Shown piece after piece: positions 33,803-44,000 of a stretch of DNA of 64,000 nucleotides. Under the pieces are notes generated by a model. That model had not been told where the DNA came from, did no database searches, and was given only the letters and a program-made list of their open reading frames with translations. Each line of letters begins with the position of its first letter. Positions within the stretch are counted from its first letter, which is position 1. Origin of the DNA: Coptis chinensis (lineage: Eukaryota > Streptophyta > Magnoliopsida > Ranunculales > Ranunculaceae); NCBI GenBank assembly GCA_015680905.1, contig CM027377.1, forward strand, positions 37,534,501 to 37,598,500, in the 5' to 3' direction. The translations under genes were made by a program, and so were the position numbers.

Positions 33803-34403
33803 TGTAGGGGAGCAATATCCCCACTAAGGAACATTGCAGACGAAGCACAAGCGACCTCAACGCATCGACCTCCAAGACCGATCTGCGAGCGACTCCTTAC
33901 AAGTAGGTGTGTTTTGCAGACGAAGCACAAGTGACCTCAACGTATCGACCTCCAAGACCGATCTGCGTGCGACTCCTTACAAGTAGGTGGTACGAACAAA
34001 GATATACTTCAAGATTTAACACTTTGCCGAGACGAACGCAGCCCCCCGATGTAATCATTGCCAAAATCTTATTTGTATTTCCCACCACCGGAAATAGGGA
34101 CTACCGCGCCAACTCCCAATCAGAGTATGACTTACACCAAAACCACTCCAGCACTCATTCACGATCTCTACCCTACATTTGTACACAAAGGGTACACGTG
34201 TCTGAAGGATCTCCACTCCCAAAATCCTATAAATACCATCTACTGGAACTACGTCGGACCTGATTCTTCTCTCCCCAAGAAAAGGAAGAACGAGAGAAGA
34301 TACGTAGGCAGTTCGCTCACAGCGACCTCGGTCCCATCCAAAGTCCAAACCCATCTCGTCCTCCTCTACTGTAATCAGGAGAAAACTAAAACGCTCCTTT
34401 ACA
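33803..34403 (+). repeat. 5' LTR of the Tat-like element
   Basis: Begins TGTAGGGGAGCAATATCCCC and ends GCTCCTTTACA. It contains an 80-bp tandem duplication (33836-33915 and from 33916), each copy with CGACCTCCAAGACCGATCTG, a probable enhancer repeat. A TATAAATA box is at about 34228. Confidence 0.93.
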
Positions 34404-34404
34404 T

Positions 34405-34419
34405 TGGCGCCGTCTGTGG
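34405..34419 (+). other. Primer-binding site of the Tat-like element
   Basis: TGGCGCCGTCTGTGG starts one base after the LTR. It has the TGGCGCC form frequent in non-chromovirus plant gypsy elements. I do not name the tRNA. Confidence 0.8.
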
Positions 34420-34483
34420 TTTCGATTACTGGAGAGCCACTTTAGATCAGTTCATCCATCTCTAACTCCCACCCACCCTAAGC

Positions 34484-35967
34484 ATGGTTAGCATAGAAGA
34501 TCAAGTTCAGAACCTTGCCCACCAGTTAGGAATAACGAATGAGAGCATTTCCTTGCTCAGGGAGGAAAATGCTACTTTACGTGCTCAGGTGGATAGTTAT
34601 CAGCAACAACAAGTCGGCAACGGAGCCGAACACAGCATCAATGACGTTAATCAGCAGCTTAACGAGTTATCCCAAAGGATTGGCCAGACCTCTGCGAAGA
34701 AGGACTCGACACAGATTGTGCACAAGATGCTTAAGACGTATCGCGCATCTCCGTTCACCGCAGAGGTCCTCAGTAAATCCTCTCCACACGACTTTATCCA
34801 GCCACGCTTTCCCATGTACGACGGCAGCACATGCCCTGGTCAGCATGTGGCTCGCTATATTCAGAGTTTGGCACTCTACAGCTCACCCGAGTTTGATTAT
34901 CTCCACTGCAGATTATTTCCAGCCAGCCTCAAGGATGGCGCTCTCGATTGGTTCTTTTCACTGGAGTCTGATTCTATAAACACTTTCGAGCAGCTTACTG
35001 ATTTGTTCGCCAGCCAGTACGTCCACAACAGGCGGAAGAAGGCAGATCTTGATTCTCTGTTTCAATTATCATTCAAGGAGGGCGAAACTATTCGTGAATT
35101 CCTAGGACGGTTCAAGGCCGAACTGCTGTGCATGGAAAGTGGCTTGAAAGAATCTTTCGCCACACTGGCCTTTTCCAATGCTTGCCGAAAGCGAAAACAA
35201 ATGACCTAGCTAGGTCGTTGATGAAGGAACGCCCAGAGACACTGTCCGAGCTCTACGCTCGCGTGGACAAGTACATCAAGTTGCAAGAAACTTTAAAACT
35301 CCATGGTTTAGCAGAGAGCCACGAGGTCGCCGAAGTCTCAGATCGTTCCCCCCGGGGCAAGAAGCGCGCCAGGTCGCATGCCCCAGCAGCTCGTGCACGA
35401 TCAGATAACAACAGAGAGTTCACTGTCCTGACACGTTCCCCCAGTCACATACTGGATAAGATTAAGCGCGCCTCATTTTTCCGGCCAAACATCAGGCAGC
35501 CCGCAGATCGACCTGGCAAGCCTTTTTGTGCATTTCATAAAGCAAAGTGCCATGAAACTGATGCATGCTGGGGGCTCAAGCATTATCTCCAAGACCTGGT
35601 GGAAGCTGGTTATATCAAACATTACACTAGCATTCCTGATGGCGACCTGCGTCACAAGTTGATGGCTCGTCGTGTACGTAGTCGGTCTCCACCTCACCAT
35701 CACCGCCAAGGGGTACAGGCTCATCCTCATAGTAGAGGACGCTCCCGTGATCGTTCTCGTCACGAGAGAAGGCAACACTCGTCCGATCGTGACAATGCTC
35801 GCACTATTCATGTGATTACCTTTCCGACGATTCCGCGACCTCTTCCCCGAGAAAAAGACGTCGGGTTGGCGCTTCGTGAAGTCTATCATTTTACTTCACA
35901 GGGCAGCCTCGCCCCGCGTGGTTCAGTCGCAAAACAGGCGATATCACTTTCCGCGAGGCCGACTTAA
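34484..35967 (+). pseudogene. gag of the Tat-like element, frameshifted
   Basis: The first frame (34484-35209) starts MVSIEDQVQNLAHQLG, with a coiled-coil N-terminus and the capsid-like region (FPMYDGSTCPGQHVARYIQS, LKDGALDWFFSLESDSI, DLFASQYVHNRRKKADLDSL, FKEGETIREFLGRFK). A shift near 35180 moves to the second frame (to 35967), which carries ELYARVDKYIKLQE and FCAFHKAKCHETDACWGLK, then a basic, Arg/Ser/His-rich tail. One indel therefore splits an otherwise well preserved gag. Confidence 0.88.
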
Positions 35968-36977
35968 GCAAAGTCTGCCTTCCTCATAATGACGATTGGT
36001 CGCTCATGTCAAAATCAGCGGACCGGACCGGTCAGCGTGTCCCGATCGACCACGGCAGTTCTGTGACATCTTATTTTACCACACCATGCAAGAGATGAAC
36101 CTCCCCAAGTCCGTTCTCGTCGAATCCAATCGCCCCTTTTACGGGTTCAATGGCTCCGAGCCGACCCCATTGGTGACATTATCTTACCAATATCGGTGGG
36201 ATCTCGAGAGGATAAGATTACCCTGTGTAATACCCGGTTCTCGCGTTCGACACAAAGTCGCCATACAATGCCATCCTCGGACGACGGCCGGATTCATCGG
36301 GATGCGGCCGCATCGGCCCACTCTACATCAAGTTCTCCGTTTCCCGGGACCTCGAGGCATGATGGAGCTTAGAAGCAATCAACTTGAAGCGTACCATTGT
36401 AACCGTGTCCAATCAACAGATCGACCGCCGCGTGAATTGCTTCCCACCATACGGGATCCCTCCAACACACAATGGCACGTGACTTTAGTCGCCAACCCCC
36501 AACCCCAACCGCCAAACGCCGGGGCTCTTACAAGCGAAGTTCTCTCCAATGCCGATACCGCACTTTCGCCCCCCGAAGTCCTCAATGCACCGGGCGAAGA
36601 CCTCTAGCTTTAACCCAACGACGCTGGCCGTCGATTAAAGTTTCGAGATCGTCTCAGCCCATGCAGCGCCGCCCGCGGTTACCAATAGCAGCCGCACCAT
36701 CAATGTGTTTGCAGCCGGTCCCACTCCCGGTTAAATGGCTACCCACGGCGCGTTGCGAGCAATTCGCCTCCACCATCAACGACCGGTCGGATCGTCCACC
36801 GGCCAGTTCAGCCCTTCTCTCGGAAGTGAAGTCGCCAAGTAGTGCTTCGCCACCGTTGTAAAACCCCGGTGGCGAGAAAAAAAAAAGTGAACCTTAGGCA
36901 CGAAGGCGACCCGGTTTGTATATGTAGGGGCTAACCTCGACCCCACACTCAGATCCCAACTTGTAAATTTCTTATCA
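35968..36977 (+). pseudogene. Protease region of the Tat-like element, degenerate
   Basis: DHGSS near 36045 stands where the aspartic protease has D-[ST]-G-[SA]. It is followed by CDILFYHTMQEMNL and FYGFNGSEPTPL, which match the Tat protease layout. After about 36200 several frame changes scramble the text. The region is GC-rich and cytosine-dense, and I see no complete domain. Confidence 0.65.
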
Positions 36978-37800
36978 ATGAATAAAGATGTTTTTGCTTG
37001 GTCGTATATCGATGTGCCTGGAATCGATCCTAACCTCGCTTGCCACAAATTAAACGTGAACCCCAATGCTAGACCAGTTCGACAACGACCTCGTCGACTA
37101 TCCCTGCGCTTTCAAAAAGCCATCAATGACGAGGTCGAAAAACTCAAGCAAGTCGGTTTCATCAGAAAGGTAGACTACCCCGAGTGGATTGCCAATATTG
37201 TTGCCGTCCCCAAAAAGAATGGCACAGTTCGCTTATGCGTCGATTTCACAAATGTCAATCAGGCCACGCCTAAAGATAGCTTTCCCTTGCCTCGCATTGA
37301 CCAACTGGTCGACCAAACCCGCGGGTCATGAACTCCTCTCCTTTATGGATCGCACGATTAGTACAACCAAATCCCACTCGCCAAGGAAGATCAAGAGAAG
37401 ACTTCGCTCATTCTTCGGAGCAAGGGATCTATTGTTACAACGCCTCCCGCTCGGTCACGAAGAACGCTGGAGCGACATACCAACGCCGGGTCACGGATAT
37501 GTTCCAAGACATGTTAAAGCGACACCATGGAGGTCTACATTGGCGACATGGTGGTCAAAAGCAAAAAGCCGGTGATCACCTCACCCACCTAGAACAAAGC
37601 GTTCTCCAGGACTCACGCCCGTCACGGGCATGAAGTTGAACCTTAAAAATGCCTCTTTGGGCGCCCCCCGACAAGTTTTTTAGGGTATCGGTGTCGCAGG
37701 ATCGAGGCAAATCGACCGGATCCGGCGTTCTTAGATATGCCCGATCCACGCACAAAAAGAAATAGATCTGAAGTTGTCGGGGAATGGTCGCGGCGCCAAC
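36978..37800 (+). pseudogene. Reverse transcriptase of the Tat-like element, frameshifted and catalytically altered
   Basis: NKDVFAWSYIDVPGIDPN, VRQRPRRLSLRFQKAINDEV and IVAVPKKNGTVRLCVDFTNV give the N-terminal half in one frame (to 37331). The rest is spread over other frames: ELLSFMD, QGIYCYN and, near 37535, EVYIGDMVVKSKKA. The last is the YIDD box with its first Asp changed to Gly, which would abolish polymerisation. At least three frameshifts lie between 37320 and 37640. Confidence 0.85.
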
Positions 37801-38297
37801 CGTTCATATCAAGGGCCTCGGATAAATGTAGACCGTTCCTCGCAGCTCCTCAAAAAGGCGAGCCGTTCTCATGGAGCGATCAATGTCATCATGCATTCGC
37901 TACTCTCAAAGAGTATCTCACCACGCCTCCGCCTTAGCCAAACCAAGATATGGAGAGACACCGGGCTTTATCCGGCGTTTCGACTTAGCCATCAGCTTTC
38001 GGTTCTCTTTAAAGAGGAGAACAATTCAGAGAAGCCGATCTACTTCACGAGTAAGACACTCACGCCAAATTTAAAAGAATTACTCCTTCCTGGAACGAGC
38101 CGTCCTTGCTTTGTTGTATTCCGCACGGAAGTTCAGGCCGTACTTTCAAGCACATCAAATCAAAGTTCTTACCGACCTTCCATTGAAGAAAGTCCTTCGC
38201 AAAGAAAACAAGACTACTCGAATGGCAGTTTGGGCCGAAGAACTCGGAGAACACCACATAGAGTTCGTCCCCCGCACTTCTCAGAAAGGTCAGGTCG
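37801..38297 (+). pseudogene. Gypsy RNase H of the Tat-like element
   Basis: Read across shifting frames: FSWSDQCHHAFATLKEYLTT, then KEENNSEKPIYFTSKTLT, YSARKFRPYFQAHQIKVLTD and TTRMAVWAEELGEHHIEFVP. This is the standard gypsy RNase H order, followed directly by the archaeal-type domain. Confidence 0.8.
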
Positions 38298-38963
38298 TTG
38301 GCCGATTTCCTAGCAGATTTCCCAGTCGAGGACCCCAACTGGGAACAAGAAACCGAGCTCCCAGACACAAAAACGGGAGTCAAATCGCATTGGTCTCTCT
38401 TTGTGGATGGTTCGAGTAATCTCGGTGGAAGCGGCATCGGAGTCGTCTTAGTTTCCCCTGACGGAAATATGATTGAAAAGTCAGTCCGCATTGATTTTGC
38501 AACTTCCAACAATGAAGCGGAGTACGAAGCGCTAATTAGGGGACTAAGGATGGCGCTGCAGCTCGGTGTCGAAGAGCTCCAAGTCTTTAGTGACTCGCAA
38601 CTGGTCGTTCGCCAGGTTGCAAAAGAGTACACTACCCACGAAGGTAACCTTTCCAAGTATCTTCAGGTCGTTCATCAGTTATTGCCTTCTTTTAAGCAGG
38701 TACACATACATCATTTCTTGCGTGAGGAGAACCGCCACGCAGACAGTTTAGCTTATTTGGCTACCCAGACCCCGAGCTGCGTTCCCCGACAAGTTCTCAT
38801 AGAAGTCGTCGACCGACCTGCATACCAAGTCGACCACACCTTGATGATAAGCGACCTATTTCCTCTCTCCGCCAGTCAGTTGAGCCAAACATGGATGCAG
38901 CCCATCATCGATTATATCCAGCACGGCACGCTCCCTGAGGAGCGTACCATGCCCAAGTGTTGA
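38298..38963 (+). CDS. Archaeal-type RNase H of the Tat-like element
   Basis: A 221-codon frame, the best-preserved domain of the element. WSLFVDGSSN (D37), GSGIGVVLVSPDGN, ATSNNEAEYEALIRGLRMAL (E75), VFSDSQLVVRQV (D99) and NRHADSLAYLAT carry the expected catalytic carboxylates. This extra RNase H was acquired by the Tat lineage and would degrade RNA in RNA:DNA hybrids. The Met at 38298 is internal to the polyprotein. The frame ends with TMPKC and a stop just before the polypurine tract, where integrase should follow. Confidence 0.88.
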   Translation: MADFLADFPVEDPNWEQETELPDTKTGVKSHWSLFVDGSSNLGGSGIGVVLVSPDGNMIEKSVRIDFATSNNEAEYEALIRGLRMALQLGVEELQVFSDSQLVVRQVAKEYTTHEGNLSKYLQVVHQLLPSFKQVHIHHFLREENRHADSLAYLATQTPSCVPRQVLIEVVDRPAYQVDHTLMISDLFPLSASQLSQTWMQPIIDYIQHGTLPEERTMPKC

Positions 38964-39007
38964 GTCTTCTCTTAGCAGATCGCCTGCATGAACCCAGCCA
39001 TTCTACT

Positions 39008-39019
39008 GAGAGGGGGCTG
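39008..39019 (+). other. Polypurine tract of the Tat-like element
   Basis: GAGAGGGGGCTG directly precedes the 3' LTR. Confidence 0.8.
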
Positions 39020-39623
39020 TGTAGGGGAGCAATATCCCCACTAAGGAACATTGCGCACGGCCGAAGCTTAACGACCTCAACGCGATCGACCTCCAAGACC
39101 GATCTGCAAGCGACTCCTTACAAGTAGGTGTGTTTTTGCGACGGCGAAGCACAAAACCTCAACGTATCGACCTCCAAGACCGATCTGCGAATTTAACTCT
39201 TACAAGTAGGTGGTGCGAACAAAGATACTTCAAGATTTAACACTTTGCCGAGGCGAACGCCCCCACCGGATGTAATCATTGCCAAAATCTTATTTGTATT
39301 TCCCACCACCGGAAATAGGGACTACCGCCAACTCCCAATCGAGTATGACTTACACCAAAACCACTCCAAAGACTCATTCACGATCTCTACCCTACATTTG
39401 TACACAAAGGGTACACTTGTCCAAGGATCTCCACTCCCAAAATCCTATAAATACCATCTACCGAACTACGCTGGACCCGATTCTTCTCTCCCCCAAGAAA
39501 AGGAAGAACGAGAAGATAATGTGGGCGGTTAAACTTCACAAATGACCTCGGTCCCATCCAAAGTCCAAACCCATCTCGTCCTCCTCTACTGTAATCAGGA
39601 GAAAACTAAAACGCTCCTTTACA
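39020..39623 (+). repeat. 3' LTR of the Tat-like element
   Basis: Partner of 33803-34403, with the same 80-bp tandem structure. It differs by clustered small indels (for example around 39050-39080), more than simple substitution would give. It is followed by the TSD ACCAT. Confidence 0.92.
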
Positions 39624-39628
39624 ACCAT

Positions 39629-40192
39629 ATTGTATATGGCCTCATTAAACTCCAAAGGAATTTTGTTCAATCATTTAGTGTTAACTTGAAAATGGAAATG
39701 GTTGTCGATCGAACTTCCTAACATCGTTGACATTCTTATTAGAAATTGTCTTAGGAAGCTATAACATTGTAGACTCTATTCTATGCCAATCTAAGACTGT
39801 CTAATCGATCTGCCTTAGTCAAGCTCATTGTTGACATTCTTATGTGAAAATGTCTTAGGAAGATATGGCATTGTATACTCTATTCTATGTCAATCTAATC
39901 TGCCTTAGTCCAGCTCTGTACTATGGAGTTTTAGCTACATATTTAGCGGCATTTCCCAGGCCACCATGAATGCCCTAACTACATCATAGTATAACCAATA
40001 CAGACTGCGCCCAAGCCTGATGTTGTTCATGTTTTGTTTTGGCACACCATTAACAGTCAATCACTTGATCACTCAATCTGGTAGCATATAAAAATAGCAT
40101 CCTAAATACCTTTTGTGCCTTTAATGATATGTAATTTAAGTAATGTGAAGGTGCTAACACTTTAAACACTAAGTCTTAGTTTTAGGACCATT
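39629..40192. other. No gene; 104-bp tandem duplication at 39726-39917
   Basis: GTTGACATTCTTA begins at 39726 and again at 39830. The two units share GTCTTAGGAAG, ACTCTATTCTATG and ATCTGCCTTAGTC. The second copy is shortened by about 15 bases. Otherwise this is non-coding DNA between two retrotransposons. Confidence 0.75.
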
Positions 40193-40197
40193 GTATA

Positions 40198-41068
40198 TGA
40201 AGCTTTAGTAGTGGTGGAAGTATACTTCAAAAGAGTTTATATTAGAAGTTGAGGTTCATCCTAAATTGTTTAGCGTTTGAGTGAGGGAGATATGAAGAAG
40301 AAAAGTAGACTCTTGTAGGATTAGAATGGTTCTAAGCTAATGAAACTTGAAAGCTTTGATTGTTGTATTGAAATGAATTGAAAACATGAAAGGGAAGATT
40401 TATTAAAACATTGAAATGAAAGCAAACAAACAAAATTGAAGATTAAAACAATGAAAGCAAGCAAACAAGATTGAAGATTAAAACAAACAACAAATAAACA
40501 AGATTGATTGAAATAAAATAAAACAACAAGAAAGTAAAAATATGAATTGAAAAACAAGACAAGAAATTAAACAAACCAAATGGTTTGGATCCTAAGACAA
40601 TGGATGGGTTCTCTCTCTCTTGCTTTTAGCTTATATACCCCTACTTTTACCTTTTTACAAATTTGCCCTTCTCCATTACAAACTAGACACCTCACCCTTT
40701 CACTTTTGCTTTTGTTTTTGCTTTTACTTTTTGGTTTCTTCATTACCAAAGTAGGTTTAGGGATAAAGTCTTCATAATTTGAGATAAGGGCCTCCATCTT
40801 TTGTCTTCTGATTTTAGGACTTTGACTGTTGACTTTGACTATTGACTTTGACTTTTTCAGCACTTTTCCATAGCAGCTACTGGTTTTCATAATAAGCGTG
40901 ATTAAGGCTCCTTTTGGTGCTACGACGTAGCTTTTATAATAAATGGTCTGAAATACTCCTGAACCTGAAAAAGACAGTAAAAGCTATGAGTTGTCTTTTC
41001 ATTAAATGTAAGAGAGACTGTAATGCAGCAATATACAGGTAATAAAACACACATTTGAAAGTTGATCA
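40198..41068 (-). repeat. 3' LTR of the Athila-like element
   Basis: Plus-strand start TGAAGCTTTAGTAGTGG, end GTTGATCA. It contains an A-rich region of repeated AACAAGATTGAAGATTAAAA units (about 40380-40560), seen as Phe/Leu/Ser-rich open frames that are not genes. Confidence 0.88.
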
Positions 41069-44000
41069 CCACCCCCAAATAGCATCTTGCTTGTCTTCAA
41101 GCAAGGATGAGAGAAAAAAAACTAAGATCACAAATGAGTGATTTATTATCAGTTATACTAATCTCGTTTCGCAGAGTACGATTGCATTGACCATATGCAA
41201 CAAGGTCTTAAACCACTAGAAATTTCCTAGTGGACAAGCTTTAAGCCTCGTGAAAGTTTTCCAGTGAAGGTACTCACAAACTTCTTCTATGTAGTACAAA
41301 GGGTCTTGTTTCCTTATTTATTCTCAGAAGTTCATACATCTCATTAGCGGGGAATAAGCTAGGATAAGCTCCTTTAAACTTAGAATAACATATATACAGT
41401 AATTTAATCATCTAAAGATAAATGTACAAAACATGAGCAACGAAATGCAAAAGCAGAGTTGTTTCTGAGGCTTTTGGATAGCTTCCTTAAGGTGGGTTCT
41501 CACAGGGGTGTGTTGCAATCACAACTCTCTGATAGATTCACTCTTTCAAGTGCAACGGGCACTTATATTTCTTGCATACTCAAATGACGTCCAAAGAAAT
41601 CGGGGTCGATTGATCACGCTTGCCATTTACTATCATACCATCATATTCCTAATCGAGCTAAAGGTCTTTTATTAAGGAGTTACGGGGATAGGGTGATGGT
41701 TTAGAAAGAAAAAGAAAGGGAAAACAAAATCTGATAAGTCGAAAAATTGGGTCTTCAAGATATTTGTAACCAGAGAAGAACCTCATTTTGTTCTTTTGCT
41801 TCCGAATTGTGATACATTCTTTTAGCCCTTTGGCTTTGTGACTCCATATGATTTTGAATTTTAGGAGTTCTAACTTTGCTTTTGATTCTTTTTGTTTTTG
41901 ATATCGTCTCCTTCTGATTTTGAACTTTTGGGAGATTTGATTGTTTTGACTCCTTTGGATTTTTGGAGTTTTGGTTTTTGATGGGTCTTTCTTTTCTTCT
42001 CTTTTTGAAGCAAATAATTGTTCTATTTTTGTACAAGGTCTTCTCTTCTCTTTTTCTGATATCCATCCAGTTCTCAACTCATCAGCTGGGTAAGCTTTTT
42101 ATTGTGTGTTATAACGAGTTAAGAATTATTGGTGAAGAATAAAAAAGCTTTTAGAAAGGGTGAAGGCTCAAGAGGGGTAACTAGAGGAAAAACTATATTT
42201 TTGGGTTTTTAACGTTTATTTGGCTATATCGATCTAAAAAAGGCCTAAATTCCCTCATAGGATATGGCGTGATGATCAAGCAAGTAGATGTGTGGTCTAT
42301 CTATCCGGACATTCTTTGTGTCATCACTCAATAATCATTTAGACGAGGCTTTTGGCTAGATTCTCATAGGATATGGAACTTAATTGTTCTAACCTTGGTT
42401 TCAGAAACTCACTGCTATATACAAGCATGCATGCTATTCATGAAATCATGAAAAAATGTAGAAACTATTGTACGTATATTAGTCTAAGTACGAAGAACAA
42501 GTCCTTACTCTATTGCTATAATGAGACTTTTAAACTTTTTATTCATCATAGAAAAAGAAAACAAGACTTTTTAATACTAAATAGAAAAATATTTTTGGCC
42601 TTTTTCGAAAAAAAAATTTAGAAAGGAAGAAATATACTATTATATAGAAAATGCTTAGTTTTTGCAAAATGTCACTATACCATATAGAACTATGTTTGTC
42701 CTCAAAATATGAAGAGATAAGGGAAAAAATTACTATAGAAACATGAGCAAAAACGGCGATACACCTGTATTCTGTTCTTCATGATGAAAATACGTCACCC
42801 CCAAATAAGTTTGGGGCGTAGGTTGTTTGATATAGAACGAGAAATACATGGTTTATTATACTAGGGATATTTATTATACTATAAAATCTTTTTGGGGTTT
42901 TTTTATATTTTTGAAAACATATATGAAATGCATGAAAGAAAAATGGAAAATTTTGGCATGATGTATCTGTTTTACCTTCTACTCATATACCAAATTCCAT
43001 AAGAAAAACAAGCAGATAATATTAAACATAAAATTAAACTTATACTATGTTATACACGTGAAAAAGAAACAGAAAAATAAATAGATCCAACTATACGGAC
43101 ACTAGGAATCCTAGTCAGAATCCGTGTGTGACTCGTCTCGACGTCTAGCAAATCCTTCTCCTTCCTAACGTAGAGGCCTGGCATGACTATCACTATGTAG
43201 GAGCGCGTCTCTGATGCTCTGCAGTGTTTACATTGTGCTGAAAATGTCGATGCTCCTGCTGGAAAGATCGTTGCTCCTCTCTGAGGGTATGTTGTTCCGC
43301 TCGGATAGTCTGCTATTTCGTTATGATGTTCTGCTGAGTTTCCCTAAGCTGGTAGAGATATGAGTGCAAAATCCTCTGGCCTCCATGGAGGAAGTGAATT
43401 CTGTCAATGGGCTGAGTGAACTATCGAGTGGCATCTTTAGCGAAGTAATCCACCTTCTTGGTCGGGCGTGCTTGCTCACTGGCTCTAGCGGCAAGTGGTA
43501 GCCATGACTTCTAGATGCAGTGGGCATAGATAAGACCTGTGGTAGCATCCTTGACCTCCACTATGGCGTCTGTGGCTTGGAACCCCCAGTGTTGCATGAT
43601 CTTGGTGACCAGCACTGGTAAAGGGGCAATTGACTTCTTCGGTTTGCAAAGTTGCTTGAAGATAAAGGAGACGATGCAGAAGCTATTCTTCTACTCTTAA
43701 AGAATCCATAAAATATGAAGTATCATCTTACCTATATCCGAATGCTTGGCCGAGCCTAGCAGGTTGTATGATGTCCACTGAGATACTGCTAGCTGGTTCC
43801 TTCATAGCGAACTCTGGTAAGCGCAGTGAAACTTGGAGTTTTTCACCCCCTCGAGAAGCGTCTCTATTATCATCACATCGATGGTCTTTCCGTCTGGGGA
43901 CTGTTCCGTCTGAACATAAGTTTTCAGAGGAATCCCCATAACTCCACTCACCACCTCCTTGGTGAGCACCAGAGAGCGGCCATCTTTAACAACTATAACA

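Larger units (their letters stand above)
33803..39623 (+). mobile_element. Tat-like Ty3/gypsy element lacking integrase
   Basis: A complete element of 5821 bp. LTRs are 33803-34403 and 39020-39623, with the TSD ACCAT at 33798-33802 and 39624-39628. It is visibly richer in G and C than its surroundings. The order is PBS, gag with Tat-type CxFH...C motif, degenerate protease, reverse transcriptase, RNase H, then a second archaeal-type RNase H, a hallmark of the Tat/Ogre lineage. Integrase is absent: the archaeal-type RNase H frame stops at 38963, about 55 bp before the 3' LTR. Several frameshifts and a changed catalytic site make it dead. Confidence 0.9.

Noticed and set aside
33907-34465. Open frames of 118 and 135 codons in the Tat-like 5' LTR
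   Set aside because: They lie in LTR sequence upstream of the PBS, and similar frames recur in the 3' LTR. No domain.
40321-40557. Phe/Leu/Ser-rich frame, repeated at 50800-51036 and 61676-61978
   Set aside because: Translation of the A-rich repeat block within the Athila-family LTR.
41658-42077. 139-codon Lys/Arg/Glu-rich frame
   Set aside because: Low-complexity composition. An overlapping 103-codon frame on the same strand is equally basic. No gag or nucleocapsid motif.
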